Shown here: piece after piece, positions 51,265-59,579 of the stretch
Position numbering within the stretch: position 1 is the stretch's first letter
Layout of the letters: each line of letters begins with the position of its first letter
Source of the DNA: Nocardiopsis alborubida
GTDB lineage: Bacteria; Actinomycetota; Actinomycetes; Streptosporangiales; Streptosporangiaceae
Direction: 5' to 3'
Assembly: GCF_012396365.1 (NCBI RefSeq)
Contig: NZ_JAAXPG010000015.1
Coordinates: 62,001 to 126,000 of the forward strand
DNA length: 64,000 bases
The notes under the pieces: generated by a model
The model's input: the letters and a program-made list of their open reading frames with translations, nothing else
Told to the model about the DNA's origin: nothing
The model's database searches: none
Program-made: the position numbers and the translations under genes

Positions 51265-51391
51265 CCGGGCGCTGAACCCGGTGCGCGGCCCCCGCTCCCC
51301 CGCGGGGTCCGCGCGCAATCCCCCGTGACCGGTGTCGGTCAGACGGACGCGGACCGTTGCGGGTCGCTCACCGCCGTGTGACTCTGACGCG

Positions 51392-52126
51392 GTGACCCCC
51401 GCGCAGATCTGGACCCTCGTCGCGTTGGGCGCCTTCCACGGCCTGCACCCGGGCATGGGCTGGCTGCTGGCCGTGACCCGCGGCCTCCAGGAGGGCGGTC
51501 GCGCCGAGGTGCTGCGGTCACTGCCCGCCATCGCCGCCGGGCACGCCGCGAGCGTGGCGGTGGCGGCCGTGGCCATCACCGCCACCGGCTCGGTCAGCGC
51601 GTCGGTGCTCTTTCCGGTGGCGGGCGGCACGCTGATCGTCTTGGTGGGGCTGGTGATGCTGCTGACGCGTCGGCACTTCCACTGGCGCGAGGTGCGGCTA
51701 CCGCTGTGGCAGCTGTCGGCGTGGTCGTTCCTGATGTCGTCGGCGCACGGCGCGGGGCTGATGCTGATGCCGGTGCTGGCCGGCCAGCTCGCGCACACGC
51801 ACCCGGGCGGGGTCGGGCACGGCGGACACGGCGCCTCCGCGGCGGACTCGGCCGCGGTGGCGGAGACGGCCGGAAGCGGTGGCGCGGCGGCGGAGGGCGC
51901 GGCGGCGGCCGAGGGGGCCTGGACCCTCTGGGACGCGACGCTGGTCGGCCTGGCCGCGACCGGCGTGCACACGCTGGCGATGCTGGTCGCGGCGGGGGTC
52001 GCGGCGCTGCTCGCGCACGACTTCCTGGGGGTGCACGCGCTGCGCTGGCGCGGCGTGACCATGGACCGGATCTGGGCGCTGACCCTGGTCCTGGGCGGCC
52101 TGTTCGTCCTGTGGTCGATCCGGTGA
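51392..52126 (+). CDS. Polytopic membrane protein, NicO-like
   Basis: A 244-residue membrane protein with about six helices. Three helices contain conserved His: FHGLHPGMGWLLAV, SSAHGAGLMLMPVL and TGVHTLAMLVA. The first motif recalls the HAxxPGHG motif of NicO/RcnA nickel-cobalt exporters, and a His/Gly-rich loop (HTHPGGVGHGGHG) lies between helices, both pointing to a metal-transport role. This is inference. GTG 51392 begins the conserved part; upstream codons are not supported. Confidence 0.65.
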   Translation: MTPAQIWTLVALGAFHGLHPGMGWLLAVTRGLQEGGRAEVLRSLPAIAAGHAASVAVAAVAITATGSVSASVLFPVAGGTLIVLVGLVMLLTRRHFHWREVRLPLWQLSAWSFLMSSAHGAGLMLMPVLAGQLAHTHPGGVGHGGHGASAADSAAVAETAGSGGAAAEGAAAAEGAWTLWDATLVGLAATGVHTLAMLVAAGVAALLAHDFLGVHALRWRGVTMDRIWALTLVLGGLFVLWSIR

Positions 52127-52278
52127 CCCGCGGCGACGGCCTCCGGGAGCGGTAGAACCGCCCCGACGGGAAAAATGTCCGCGGTGCGGGAAACCCGGGG
52201 GTCCCCCCGGGAGTTGACTCTCTGGGAAACGCGCCGGCGGCGACAGCGCCGCCCGGCACGAACACGGAGGAGCAGGGC

Positions 52279-53067
52279 ATGACACACAGCAGATCGCGGC
52301 CCGAACGCCGGTGGACCGGCGTGCTCATGGCCGTGGCCGTCCTGTTGGTGCTGGCCGTCGCCGCCGTCGTGAGCGCGCGCTGGGTGGCGCGCAACACCGA
52401 CCTGTTCCCCGCCTCGACGCCCTGGGGGCCGGAGTGCTCGGTGTGGACGGGTGAGGTGCACGTCCGCCTGGACCGGGACCAGGCCCGGCGGGCGACCACC
52501 GCGGCCGCCGTCGCCGTGCAGGGCGACAGCGCCCCGATCGGGGCGCCCGACACCAGCGACATCCCCGAGCCGGTGATGACGCTCCTGGAGGAGGGGCCCG
52601 AGGGGGACGCCGGGCCCTCGCTGACCTGCCGCTCCACCAAGAACCCCGACCTGGAGGTGCAGGAGGGGCTGGAGCCCTCGGGCCTGAAGCCGCGCGCCCA
52701 GCGCCTGTTGGAGGGCATGGAGGAGCACTTCTCCGGTCTGAGCCTGGGCGGCTACGAGCCGGGCGGCTTCGACACCGGCCACGGCGACGACTCGGCGCAC
52801 TACGACGGCCGCGCGATCGACGTCTTCTACCGGCCGGTCAACGAGGACAACCGCCGCGCGGGCTGGGTGATGGCGCACTGGCTGATCGCGCACGCCCCGG
52901 ACTACGAGATCGACGTGATCATCTTCGACGACCGGATCTGGAGCACGAGCTTCCCGTCGCTGGGGTGGCGCGACTACGAGGCCGACCCGGACAACGAGAT
53001 CCTGCGCCACCTGGACCACGTGCACGTGGACGTGCAGCGCGGGCAGGAGGCCCCCGAGGGCGGGTGA
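52279..53067 (+). CDS. Membrane-anchored ARB_07466-like / M15-like hydrolase
   Basis: A 262-residue exported protein with one N-terminal transmembrane segment (WTGVLMAVAVLLVLAVAAVV). The catalytic-type region carries SAHYDGRAIDVF (residues 172-183) and a C-terminal HLDHVHVDV, the zinc-ligand arrangement of D-Ala-D-Ala carboxypeptidase-like (M15/ARB_07466) domains. It would act outside the membrane on peptidoglycan. Preceded by GGAG and ATG at 52279; the stop lies inside a 22-bp direct repeat. Confidence 0.75.
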   Translation: MTHSRSRPERRWTGVLMAVAVLLVLAVAAVVSARWVARNTDLFPASTPWGPECSVWTGEVHVRLDRDQARRATTAAAVAVQGDSAPIGAPDTSDIPEPVMTLLEEGPEGDAGPSLTCRSTKNPDLEVQEGLEPSGLKPRAQRLLEGMEEHFSGLSLGGYEPGGFDTGHGDDSAHYDGRAIDVFYRPVNEDNRRAGWVMAHWLIAHAPDYEIDVIIFDDRIWSTSFPSLGWRDYEADPDNEILRHLDHVHVDVQRGQEAPEGG

Positions 53068-53232
53068 GGCGGGCGCGGCCACGGGACGGGTACGGGGGGA
53101 GGCCACCGGGGAGCCGCACGCGGGCGCACGGGGCGACGGAGGCCGGGGGCGCTCGGGAGCGGCCGCGGCCGCGAGGGGAGGGCCGCGGGGAAGCCGCTGC
53201 GGGTACGAGGGGTGAGGCGGGCGCGGCCACGG
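53063..53232. repeat. Two copies of a 22-bp direct repeat
   Basis: Positions 53063-53084 and 53211-53232 are identical, beginning GGTGAGGCGGGCGCGG. The first copy contains the stop codon of the preceding gene. The 148-bp offset and nearby GGGTACG repeats suggest a small local duplication in non-coding DNA. Confidence 0.6.
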
Positions 53233-53264
53233 CGGACACGGGCCGTGAGCGCGCCCGCCCGTCC

Positions 53265-53474
53265 TCATTCCTCCAGGCGGAAGCCCACCTTGAGGCCCAC
53301 CTGGAAGTGGGCGACGTCGCCCTCCTCGATGTGGCCGCGTATCTCGGTGACCTCGAACCAGTCGAGTCCGCGCAGCGTGGCCGAGGCGCGGTCGATGCCG
53401 TTGCGGATGGCCTGGTCGATCCCCTGCGGCGAGGTTCCGACGATCTCCGTGACGCGGTAGGTGTTGTGAGACAT
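53265..53474 (-). CDS. Dodecin family protein
   Basis: A 69-residue flavin-storage protein. Dodecin features: YRVTEIVGTSPQGIDQAIRNGIDRA, then LRGLDWFEVTEIRGHIEEGDV and a closing VGLKVGFRLEE. Dodecins assemble as dodecamers binding riboflavin, FMN or CoA in the cytosol. ATG at 53474 is the usual start. It stands alone; no flavin pathway gene is near. Confidence 0.95.
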   Translation of the reverse strand: MSHNTYRVTEIVGTSPQGIDQAIRNGIDRASATLRGLDWFEVTEIRGHIEEGDVAHFQVGLKVGFRLEE

Positions 53475-53774
53475 GTAGGACCCCCTGCGTAGTCGGTTCT
53501 CGGCCGCGCGGAGCGCGACCCCCCGTCTCCTGCCTCCCCGTAATCCCCCGAAGCCACACGGAGCCCTCCCGGCGCACCCGTCTCGCACCGGCGCGGAGGG
53601 GCCGGGCGCTTTGCCGTTCGCGGGGGTCCGTGGGGCCCGTGGTTGGGGTTCCCTTGACCCGGTGATCGTGGTCTGCGGGCCAGATGTTATGGGGGAAATG
53701 CCAGGTGAGTACTGGTAAGGGACTTAAGGCCCCGTATCGACGGAACTCTCCCGAGACAACGTCGTAACTGACTC
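53475..53774. other. Intergenic region upstream of the structured RNA
   Basis: About 300 bp without a supported gene. It holds the promoter of the leftward dodecin gene at its left end and leads into the rightward promoter at 53775. Confidence 0.4.
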
Positions 53775-53806
53775 TTGACGTACACCGGGGGGCATCGGTG
53801 TACATT
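53775..53806 (+). promoter_or_regulatory. Promoter with inverted repeat, driving the structured RNA
   Basis: TTGACG (53775-53780) and TACATT (53801-53806; or TGTACA two bases earlier) form a -35/-10 pair with 18-20 bp spacing. A perfect 8-bp inverted repeat (GTACACCG, 53780-53787, and CGGTGTAC, 53796-53803) overlaps it and could be an operator. Confidence 0.6.
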
Positions 53807-53811
53807 GGGTT

Positions 53812-53916
53812 CTAGCGCTTCGGTCCCCCGTCGAAGCGCGGAAGCGGTGTTCCGAGCCCCCGTTGGAACATCGCCTGCGACGCCGGGTGGTTTGCCCCCG
53901 TAACCACCCGGCGTCG
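53812..53916 (+). ncRNA. Structured small RNA with three C-rich hairpin loops (6C-like)
   Basis: Just downstream of the promoter, three hairpins follow each other. Stem 1 has eight pairs (53815-53822 / 53832-53839), stem 2 six (53848-53853 / 53865-53870), stem 3 fifteen perfect pairs (53878-53892 / 53902-53916). Every loop contains CCCCCGT. Hairpins with C-run loops define the actinobacterial 6C small RNA, where two stem-loops each hold six or more Cs; here the runs are five Cs and there are three stems. Stem 3 can serve as the terminator. No protein-coding frame is supported in the interval. An RNA function is inferred from structure only. Confidence 0.65.
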
Positions 53917-54020
53917 CCTTGTGTCCGGCCCCGGACCGCCCGCGCGGGCGGTCGGAGGCGAAGACCCGAACGTGCCCGTGGCTTGACCATGGAGGCAGTT
54001 TCCCGGCTTGGGGGTCAGCA

Positions 54021-54230
54021 TTGGGTAAACCGGCGGAGACACAGTGCTCGCGGCGCGGGTGCCGCGCCGAGGCGACGTGGGCTCTGGTGTGGAACAACCC
54101 CAAACTGCACACCCCGGACCGCCGCAAGGTGTGGACGGCCTGCGACGAGCACCGCGAGTACCTGTCCTCCTTCCTGGACATGCGCGGGTTCCTGCGCGAG
54201 ACCGTCCCCATGGACGAGTTCGAGGGCTGA
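54021..54230 (+). CDS. Small Cys-rich conserved protein
   Basis: A 69-residue protein from TTG 54021 with TQCSRRGCRAEATWALVWN, CDEHREYL and a C-terminal LRETVPMDEF. Three Cys and one His (C9, C14, C-x2-H) suggest a zinc-ribbon-like fold. Similar short proteins are widespread in actinomycetes with no known function. A TTG start with weak ribosome-binding sequence (GGGGG) is proposed; the open frame extends to 53919 but the upstream codons overlap the RNA stem. It may be translated from a read-through of the small RNA promoter. Confidence 0.7.
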   Translation: MGKPAETQCSRRGCRAEATWALVWNNPKLHTPDRRKVWTACDEHREYLSSFLDMRGFLRETVPMDEFEG

Positions 54231-54369
54231 CCCGCCGGCAGGGCCCGTCCGGGTGCGGAGACTGCGGTTCCGAGGTCGGTGGGAGCCCCCGGTGCGGGGA
54301 GCGCCTCCCGGACGGCAAGGACCGCCGGGGAAGGGCCGGAGACCGCGCCCCCCGCCCGGGAGGGCCCCG

Positions 54370-54723
54370 CTACACCACCATCCGCCAGACGGCGGCGCGC
54401 ACCCTCTCGTGGCCGAGGTCGCCCGCGCGGGAGAGCAGCCGCGGCCAGGGCCCGTCCCAGTCGGCCTCGTCCCCCGCCTCCTCCACCAGGCGCAGGCCCA
54501 GGAGGGCCGCCGTCTCCCCCGCCGCGCCCTGTGTCGCCGAGGCCGCACCGAACAGTCGGCGCACCACCTCCTCCCGTGTCTGCGGTTCGACCTCCGACCG
54601 GCCGCGAGGAGACCGGAGCGGCATGAGGAGCCGGTCCACGTTCCCCTGGTCGAAGGGTTCACACGCCAGCAGGTGGGGCGGCACCCGGCCCGTCACGGCA
54701 CCCGACCGGTCAACGGCTCCCAC
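54370..54723 (-). CDS. Hypothetical protein
   Basis: A 117-residue protein, GTG start at 54723. It contains VEPQTREEVVRRLFGAASATQ and WPRLLSRAGDLGHERVRAAVW, helical and Arg-rich. No domain, signal peptide or membrane segment is recognised. It is 50 bp downstream of the MobA-like gene on the same strand, so co-transcription is possible. The codon pattern is reasonable but homology could not be checked. Confidence 0.5.
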   Translation of the reverse strand: MGAVDRSGAVTGRVPPHLLACEPFDQGNVDRLLMPLRSPRGRSEVEPQTREEVVRRLFGAASATQGAAGETAALLGLRLVEEAGDEADWDGPWPRLLSRAGDLGHERVRAAVWRMVV

Positions 54724-54773
54724 CCGTCGGCGCGCCCCGACCGGTCAGCGGTTTCCCAGCCCGCCGGCGGTGC

Positions 54774-55373
54774 TCAACCGGTCGGCGGCTCCAGGATCCT
54801 GCGGGCGCGGTCGAGGTCGCCGGGGGTGTCGCAGTCGGCCACGGCCAGGTCGTCGGTCAGGGCCACCGTGCGGGGGGCGAGGGGGCCGAGCAGCCCGTAC
54901 AGGGAGCGCCCCGGGTAGTCGGCGAGGGCGGCGCGCACGGCCTCGGTGCGCCACACGCCGGTGAGCCACTGCTCGCGCCCGGCGGAGTCCACGAACACCG
55001 CGCCCGCGCCGTCGGCGTCCTCGTCGGCGGCGGCGCGGAGGGCGGCCAGGTGTCCGGGGTCCAGGTGGGGCAGGTCGGCGGCCAGCAGCGCGAACCGGGG
55101 GGTGCGCACGTGCGGCAGTCCGGCGCGCAGCGCGGGCACGGGGCCGGAGCCGGGCGGGTCCTCGCGGACGTAGAGCGCGCGGGGGCTCTCGCGGGGCGGG
55201 CCGACCACGATCGTCCGGCCCCCGTCCCCCGCCCCGGCGTTGTGGGCGCGGACGGCGTCGGTGACGCGCTCCAGCAGGGTGCGTCCGGCCACGGACAGCC
55301 CGGGCTTGTCGACGCCGCCCATGCGGCGGGCCGCGCCCCCGGCGAGGACGACGGCGTCCAGGGTCTCGTTCAT
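54774..55373 (-). CDS. MobA-like molybdenum cofactor guanylyltransferase
   Basis: A 199-residue nucleotidyltransferase. The signature LDAVVLAGGAARRMGGVDKPGL (residues 4-25) is the GTP-binding loop of MobA/MobA-like enzymes, and LLAADLPHLDP is the Asp motif for Mg. It would convert molybdopterin-Mo to the guanine or cytosine dinucleotide form. moaA is about 3 kb away on the same strand, consistent with cofactor synthesis, although RtcB and other genes intervene. ATG 55373 is preceded by a plausible spacer. Confidence 0.85.
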   Translation of the reverse strand: MNETLDAVVLAGGAARRMGGVDKPGLSVAGRTLLERVTDAVRAHNAGAGDGGRTIVVGPPRESPRALYVREDPPGSGPVPALRAGLPHVRTPRFALLAADLPHLDPGHLAALRAAADEDADGAGAVFVDSAGREQWLTGVWRTEAVRAALADYPGRSLYGLLGPLAPRTVALTDDLAVADCDTPGDLDRARRILEPPTG

Positions 55374-55407
55374 GGTCCCAGCATGGCCCACGGCGGCGGC
55401 GCCGTGC

Positions 55408-55845
55408 TCACCCCTCCGTCTCGGCGAGCCCGTCCATCACGTCGTCCAGGACGGTCCTGCGGTGGTCCATCGACATCAGCCGCAGTTCCTTGAGCGCGGG
55501 CGCGGTGTCCACGCCGGTGTCCTCCGAGCCCCGCACCGTGCACACCCGCATGCAGTGCTGGGTGGGCTGGCGCCAGAAGTCGCGCTCGTCGACGGGGGCG
55601 ATGCGGTACACCGTGGCCGGGTACGGGACCGGCCTGCTCGGGGAGTACCAGTGCTGGGTGCGGGACAGCACGAACCCGGTGAGGAGCGAGTCGAACACGC
55701 CGCCGACGGCGAGGTCGGTCAGGGCCTCGCGGTCCCCCTCCCTGCGGCACTCGTCGCAGCCGTCGAGTTCCGCCCGCAGCAGCCAGCGGGCGCGGGCGTG
55801 GCTCACCTCGGAGTTCTTGAGTTTGCTCGGGTGTCGGTGTCCCAT
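55408..55845 (-). CDS. Hypothetical protein with Cys pair
   Basis: A 145-residue protein starting MGHRHPSKLKNSEVSH. It contains a CDECRREGD motif and WRQPTQHCMRVCTVRG, so four Cys could bind a metal. ATG 55845. It lies 34 bp upstream of the MobA-like gene on the same strand and may be its operon partner. No known domain was recognised. Confidence 0.65.
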   Translation of the reverse strand: MGHRHPSKLKNSEVSHARARWLLRAELDGCDECRREGDREALTDLAVGGVFDSLLTGFVLSRTQHWYSPSRPVPYPATVYRIAPVDERDFWRQPTQHCMRVCTVRGSEDTGVDTAPALKELRLMSMDHRRTVLDDVMDGLAETEG

Positions 55846-55936
55846 GCAGGGAAGGGTACGCCGCCCCCGGGGCGCTGTCCGTGCGGACGGAGCGCCCCGG
55901 GGGGCGGAGGTCGCGGGGCTCGGCCCTCGCCCCGCC

Positions 55937-57124
55937 TCAGCCCTTGACGCACACCACCTGGCGCAGGTGGGCGACCACCTCGACCAGGTCGGTCTGGGCC
56001 CCGATCACCGCCTCCAGGTCCTTGTATGCGGCGGGGATCTCGTCCACGACGCCCCGGTCCTTGCGGCACTCCACTCCCCTGGTCTGCTCGACCAGGTCGG
56101 CCTCGGTGAAGGTCCTGCGGGCCTTGTTGCGGCTCATCCGCCGTCCCGCCCCGTGCGAGGCGGAGTTGAACGAGGCCGGGTTGCCCAGCCCGCGCACGAT
56201 GTAGGTGCCCGTCGCCATGGACCCGGGGATGATTCCCAGGTCGCCCGCACCGGCGCGGATGGCGCCCTTGCGGGTGACGAGCACGTCCACCCCGTCGTAG
56301 GTCTCCTCGGCAACGTAGTTGTGGTGGCAGGAGATCCACTGCTCGAAGCGGGCGCCCGGGACCTGCCCGGCCAGGGCCTGGCAGGCCAGGCCCATCATGA
56401 CGTCGCGGTTGCGCCGCGCGTACTCCTGGGCCCAGAACAGGTCCCGGCGGTAGGCGTCCATCTCGGGCGTGCCGGTGACGAACACCGCCAGGTCGCGGTC
56501 GGGCAGGTCCTGGTTGTGCGGCAGCGCCTGGGCCCGCTCGATGTGGTGGGAGGCCAGCTCCTTGCCGATGTTGCGCGACCCGGAGTGCAGCACCAGCCAC
56601 ACGGCGCCGCCGTCGTCCAGGCACACCTCCAGGAAGTGGTTGCCGCCGCCGAGGGTGCCCATCTGGCGGAGGGCGCGCTCGCGGCGGGGGTGCACGGCGT
56701 CGGCCAGGGCGTCGAACCCCGCCCAGAAGCCGGACCAGTCGGCCTCGCGCAGGGTGGGGACGGCCGCGGGGTCGACCGGTTCGCCGTGGGCGTGGTGGCC
56801 GACCGGGATCACGGCCTCCAGGGAGGAGCGCAGCCGCCGGAGGTCGTCGGGCAGGCGCTCGGCGGTCAGGTCGGTGCGCACGGCGGTCATGCCGCAGCCG
56901 ATGTCCACGCCGACGGCGGCGGGGCTGACCGCGTCGCGCATGGCGATGACCGATCCGACGGTGGCGCCCTTGCCGTAGTGCACGTCGGGCATGACGGCCA
57001 GACCGTGCACCCACGGCATGCGGGTGACGTTGCGCAGCTGCTCCATGGCCGCGGCCTCGACCTCGTCGGGCGCGGCCCACATGCGGATGGGGACGCGTTC
57101 CCCGGAAACCTCGGTGTAGGGCAT
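55937..57124 (-). CDS. rtcB: RtcB-family RNA ligase
   Basis: A 395-residue enzyme of the 3'-phosphate RNA ligase family. Conserved metal and guanylylation motifs: VGVDIGCGMTAVRTD, LGGGNHFLEV, HSGSRNIGKEL, WISCHHNYV and SHGAGRRMSRNKA, the last probably holding the His that is guanylylated. It joins 2',3'-cyclic phosphate and 5'-OH ends in RNA repair or tRNA splicing, using GTP and Mn. ATG 57124 has GGGAGGT upstream. No archease gene is next to it. Confidence 0.95.
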   Translation of the reverse strand: MPYTEVSGERVPIRMWAAPDEVEAAAMEQLRNVTRMPWVHGLAVMPDVHYGKGATVGSVIAMRDAVSPAAVGVDIGCGMTAVRTDLTAERLPDDLRRLRSSLEAVIPVGHHAHGEPVDPAAVPTLREADWSGFWAGFDALADAVHPRRERALRQMGTLGGGNHFLEVCLDDGGAVWLVLHSGSRNIGKELASHHIERAQALPHNQDLPDRDLAVFVTGTPEMDAYRRDLFWAQEYARRNRDVMMGLACQALAGQVPGARFEQWISCHHNYVAEETYDGVDVLVTRKGAIRAGAGDLGIIPGSMATGTYIVRGLGNPASFNSASHGAGRRMSRNKARRTFTEADLVEQTRGVECRKDRGVVDEIPAAYKDLEAVIGAQTDLVEVVAHLRQVVCVKG

Positions 57125-57293
57125 GTTCAGGCCACCTCCCTTTCCCGGCACGGCCTGTGGGGTCGTTCGTACGGGGCGCGTACGCGGTCGTGCCCCTGGG
57201 ACATCAAGCCAGAGCCGGGCGAGGGAGGCAACGGGTTTTGGTGCGGGACGGGCTCGGGGGCCGGGCGCGCCGGTGGCGTGCCGCGGCCGGGGT

Positions 57294-58301
57294 TCAGCCG
57301 CCGATGGCCGACATCGGCCGGGACGGCTGGAGGAAGCTGGGGTCGTTGATGCCGTGTCCGGGCAGCTTGGCGGACACGGCGGCGGTCCAGCTCCGGGCGA
57401 TCTCCTCGTCGGTGGCGCCGCCCCGCAGCAGGGAGCGCAGGTCGGACTCCTCCCGGGCGAACAGGCAGTTGCGCACCTGTCCGTCGGCGGTGAGGCGGAC
57501 GCGGTCGCAGGCGCCGCAGAAGGGCCGGGTGACCGATCCGATGACGCCGACGGTGGCCTGTTCCCCGTTGGGGAAGTGGGCTCCGCGCACGTGGAAGAGC
57601 TCGGCCGGGGCGCTGCCGCGCGTGTCGGCGTCGGCCGCGTCGAGCGTGAACTCGGTTTCGAGGTTGGCGAGGATCTCCTCGGCGGTGATCATGGTGTCGC
57701 GCCGCCAGCCGTGCTGGGCGTCGAGCGGCATCTGCTCGATGAACCGCAGCTCGTAGCCGTGCTCGACGCAGAAGCGCAGCAGGTCGGGGGCGTCGTCGTC
57801 GTTGACGCCGCGCATGAGCACCGCGTTGACCTTGACGGGGGTGAGCCCGGCCTCCGCGGCGCCCGCCAGGCCGTCGAGGACGTCGTTGAGCCTGCGGCGG
57901 CGGGCGAGGGTCTCGAACACGTCGGGGCGCAGGGTGTCGAGGGAGACGTTGACACGGTCGAGCCCGGCCTCGGCGAGGGCGGGGGCCATGCGGGCCAGTC
58001 CGATGCCGTTGGTGGTCAGGGCGGTGTGGGGTCGGGGCTCCAGCGCGGTGGTCCCCGCGACGAGGCCGGGCAGGCCGCGGCGGAGCAGGGGTTCTCCGCC
58101 GGTGAAGCGCACCTCGGTGATGCCGAGGCGGGTGACACCGATGCGGATGAGGCGCAGGAGTTCGTCGTCGGTGAGCAGTTCCGGCTTGGGCAACCACTCC
58201 AACCCCTCCGGCGGCATGCAGTAGGTGCACCTGAGGTTGCAGCGGTCGGTGAGCGAGACCCGCAGGTCGGTCGCCACTCGTCCGTAGGAGTCGGCCAGCA
58301 C
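57294..58301 (-). CDS. moaA: GTP 3',8-cyclase MoaA
   Basis: A 335-residue radical SAM enzyme, first step of molybdopterin synthesis. The N-terminal cluster motif CNLRCTYC (Cys21, 25, 28) binds the 4Fe-4S cluster with SAM; the C-terminal CGACDRVRLTADGQVRNC binds the second cluster and GTP. It ends in the required Gly-Gly. I prefer GTG 58301, since GGAGAGG lies nine bases upstream; an in-frame GTG at 58310 is too near that site. MoaC, MoaE and MoeA genes are not visible here. Confidence 0.95.
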   Translation of the reverse strand: MLADSYGRVATDLRVSLTDRCNLRCTYCMPPEGLEWLPKPELLTDDELLRLIRIGVTRLGITEVRFTGGEPLLRRGLPGLVAGTTALEPRPHTALTTNGIGLARMAPALAEAGLDRVNVSLDTLRPDVFETLARRRRLNDVLDGLAGAAEAGLTPVKVNAVLMRGVNDDDAPDLLRFCVEHGYELRFIEQMPLDAQHGWRRDTMITAEEILANLETEFTLDAADADTRGSAPAELFHVRGAHFPNGEQATVGVIGSVTRPFCGACDRVRLTADGQVRNCLFAREESDLRSLLRGGATDEEIARSWTAAVSAKLPGHGINDPSFLQPSRPMSAIGG

Positions 58302-58621
58302 GGGCGTCACCCTCTCCAGTCCGGGTTGTCGGGCGGTCCGTGTACGGAGGTGTACCCGGCCCGAGGGGTACCCATAGATAAGCGTAGAAGATCCCTGTAA
58401 GTGACGGGCAGAGTCAAACGCGTCATATGCCGTTTTTCGTGGGCGGACACGAGAGACCGGCCGGTGTATCGGGTGATCCCACACCACCGGGGGCCACGGA
58501 GGGCGCGTGCCCGCTCCGCCGTGCTGCGCACCGGCCCCGCCGCGCCGTAGGGTGACCATCCGACGGTCGCGCACGGCTTCGATCGTCGCAGACGAAGGCT
58601 CGGGCGAGGAGGCGGGACACG

Positions 58622-59458
58622 GTGATCACCACACGCGAGTGGGCCCTGGCGGGCGGACCGGACGGTTCGGGGAAGCTGGCGGCGCGGGCGTGGGCCCCGA
58701 CCGAGGGCGAGCCGACCTGGCTCGCGGTGCTGGTGCACGGCTACGGCGAACACCTGGGCCGGTACCACGCGGTGGCCGAGGACCTGGTCCGGGCGGGCGC
58801 GGTGGTCTACGGCGCCGACCACCGCGGGCACGGGGGCTCCTCCGGCGAGCGGGTCCTGATCGACGACTACGCGGGCGTGGTCGAGGACGTGCACCGGCTC
58901 GTCACCCAGGCGCGCACCGCCTACCGGACGCTGCCGCTCGTGCTCATCGGCCACTCCATGGGCGGGCTCATCGCCTCCCGCTACGCCCAGACCCACCCCG
59001 GGCGGGTGAGCGCGCTGGTGCTGTCCGGGCCGGTGCTGGGCCGATGGGAGGCCCTGGAGCGGCTCGCCGCGGCCGAGGAGATCCCCGACGCACCCATCGA
59101 CCCGTCCACGCTCTCGCGGGACCCGGCCGTGGGCGAGGCGTACGTGGCCGACGAGCTGGTCTGGCACGGACCCTTCAAACGCGCCACCGTGAACGCCATG
59201 CTCACCGAGATCGGGCGCGGTCTGGCCGCCGGGAGCGTGGGCCCCCTGCCGCTGCTGTGGGTGCACGGCTCCGACGACCGGCTGGTGCCGCTGGAGGACA
59301 CGCGGGTGGGCGTCACCGCGATCATGGGCGAGGACTTCACCGCGCGGGTCTTCCCCGGCGCCCGGCACGAGGTGTTCAACGAGACCAACCGGGACGAGGT
59401 GCTCGGCGAGGTGGTCCGCTTCGCCCAGCGCTTCGCCGTGCCCGCGGGTGGCGCCTGA
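58622..59458 (+). CDS. Alpha/beta hydrolase, monoacylglycerol-lipase-like
   Basis: A 278-residue serine hydrolase. The nucleophile elbow GHSMGG is at residues 110-115 (Ser112), the oxyanion part at LVHGYGEHLGRY, and LWVHGSDDRLVPLEDTR and FPGARHEVFNET carry the catalytic Asp and His. These features match bacterial monoglyceride lipases / lysophospholipases. GTG 58622. It lies divergent from moaA, with a 320-bp gap between. Confidence 0.9.
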   Translation: MITTREWALAGGPDGSGKLAARAWAPTEGEPTWLAVLVHGYGEHLGRYHAVAEDLVRAGAVVYGADHRGHGGSSGERVLIDDYAGVVEDVHRLVTQARTAYRTLPLVLIGHSMGGLIASRYAQTHPGRVSALVLSGPVLGRWEALERLAAAEEIPDAPIDPSTLSRDPAVGEAYVADELVWHGPFKRATVNAMLTEIGRGLAAGSVGPLPLLWVHGSDDRLVPLEDTRVGVTAIMGEDFTARVFPGARHEVFNETNRDEVLGEVVRFAQRFAVPAGGA

Positions 59459-59579
59459 GGACGCGGGAGCGGCCGGACCGCTTGTCCACAGGCGCGGATC
59501 CGGGGTGGTGCCGGGGCAGCCGGGCGTGGTGAGCTGTTGGCAAGGGGACCTCGTGCCCTCCCCTCCCCTCGGCGTGCCC

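Noticed and set aside
48973..53805. Very long minus-strand open frame across the LCP, membrane-protein and hydrolase genes
   Set aside because: It is antisense to three well-supported rightward genes, and its translation is Arg/Pro/Val-rich without domains. Only the Lrp-type gene in another frame at its end is real.
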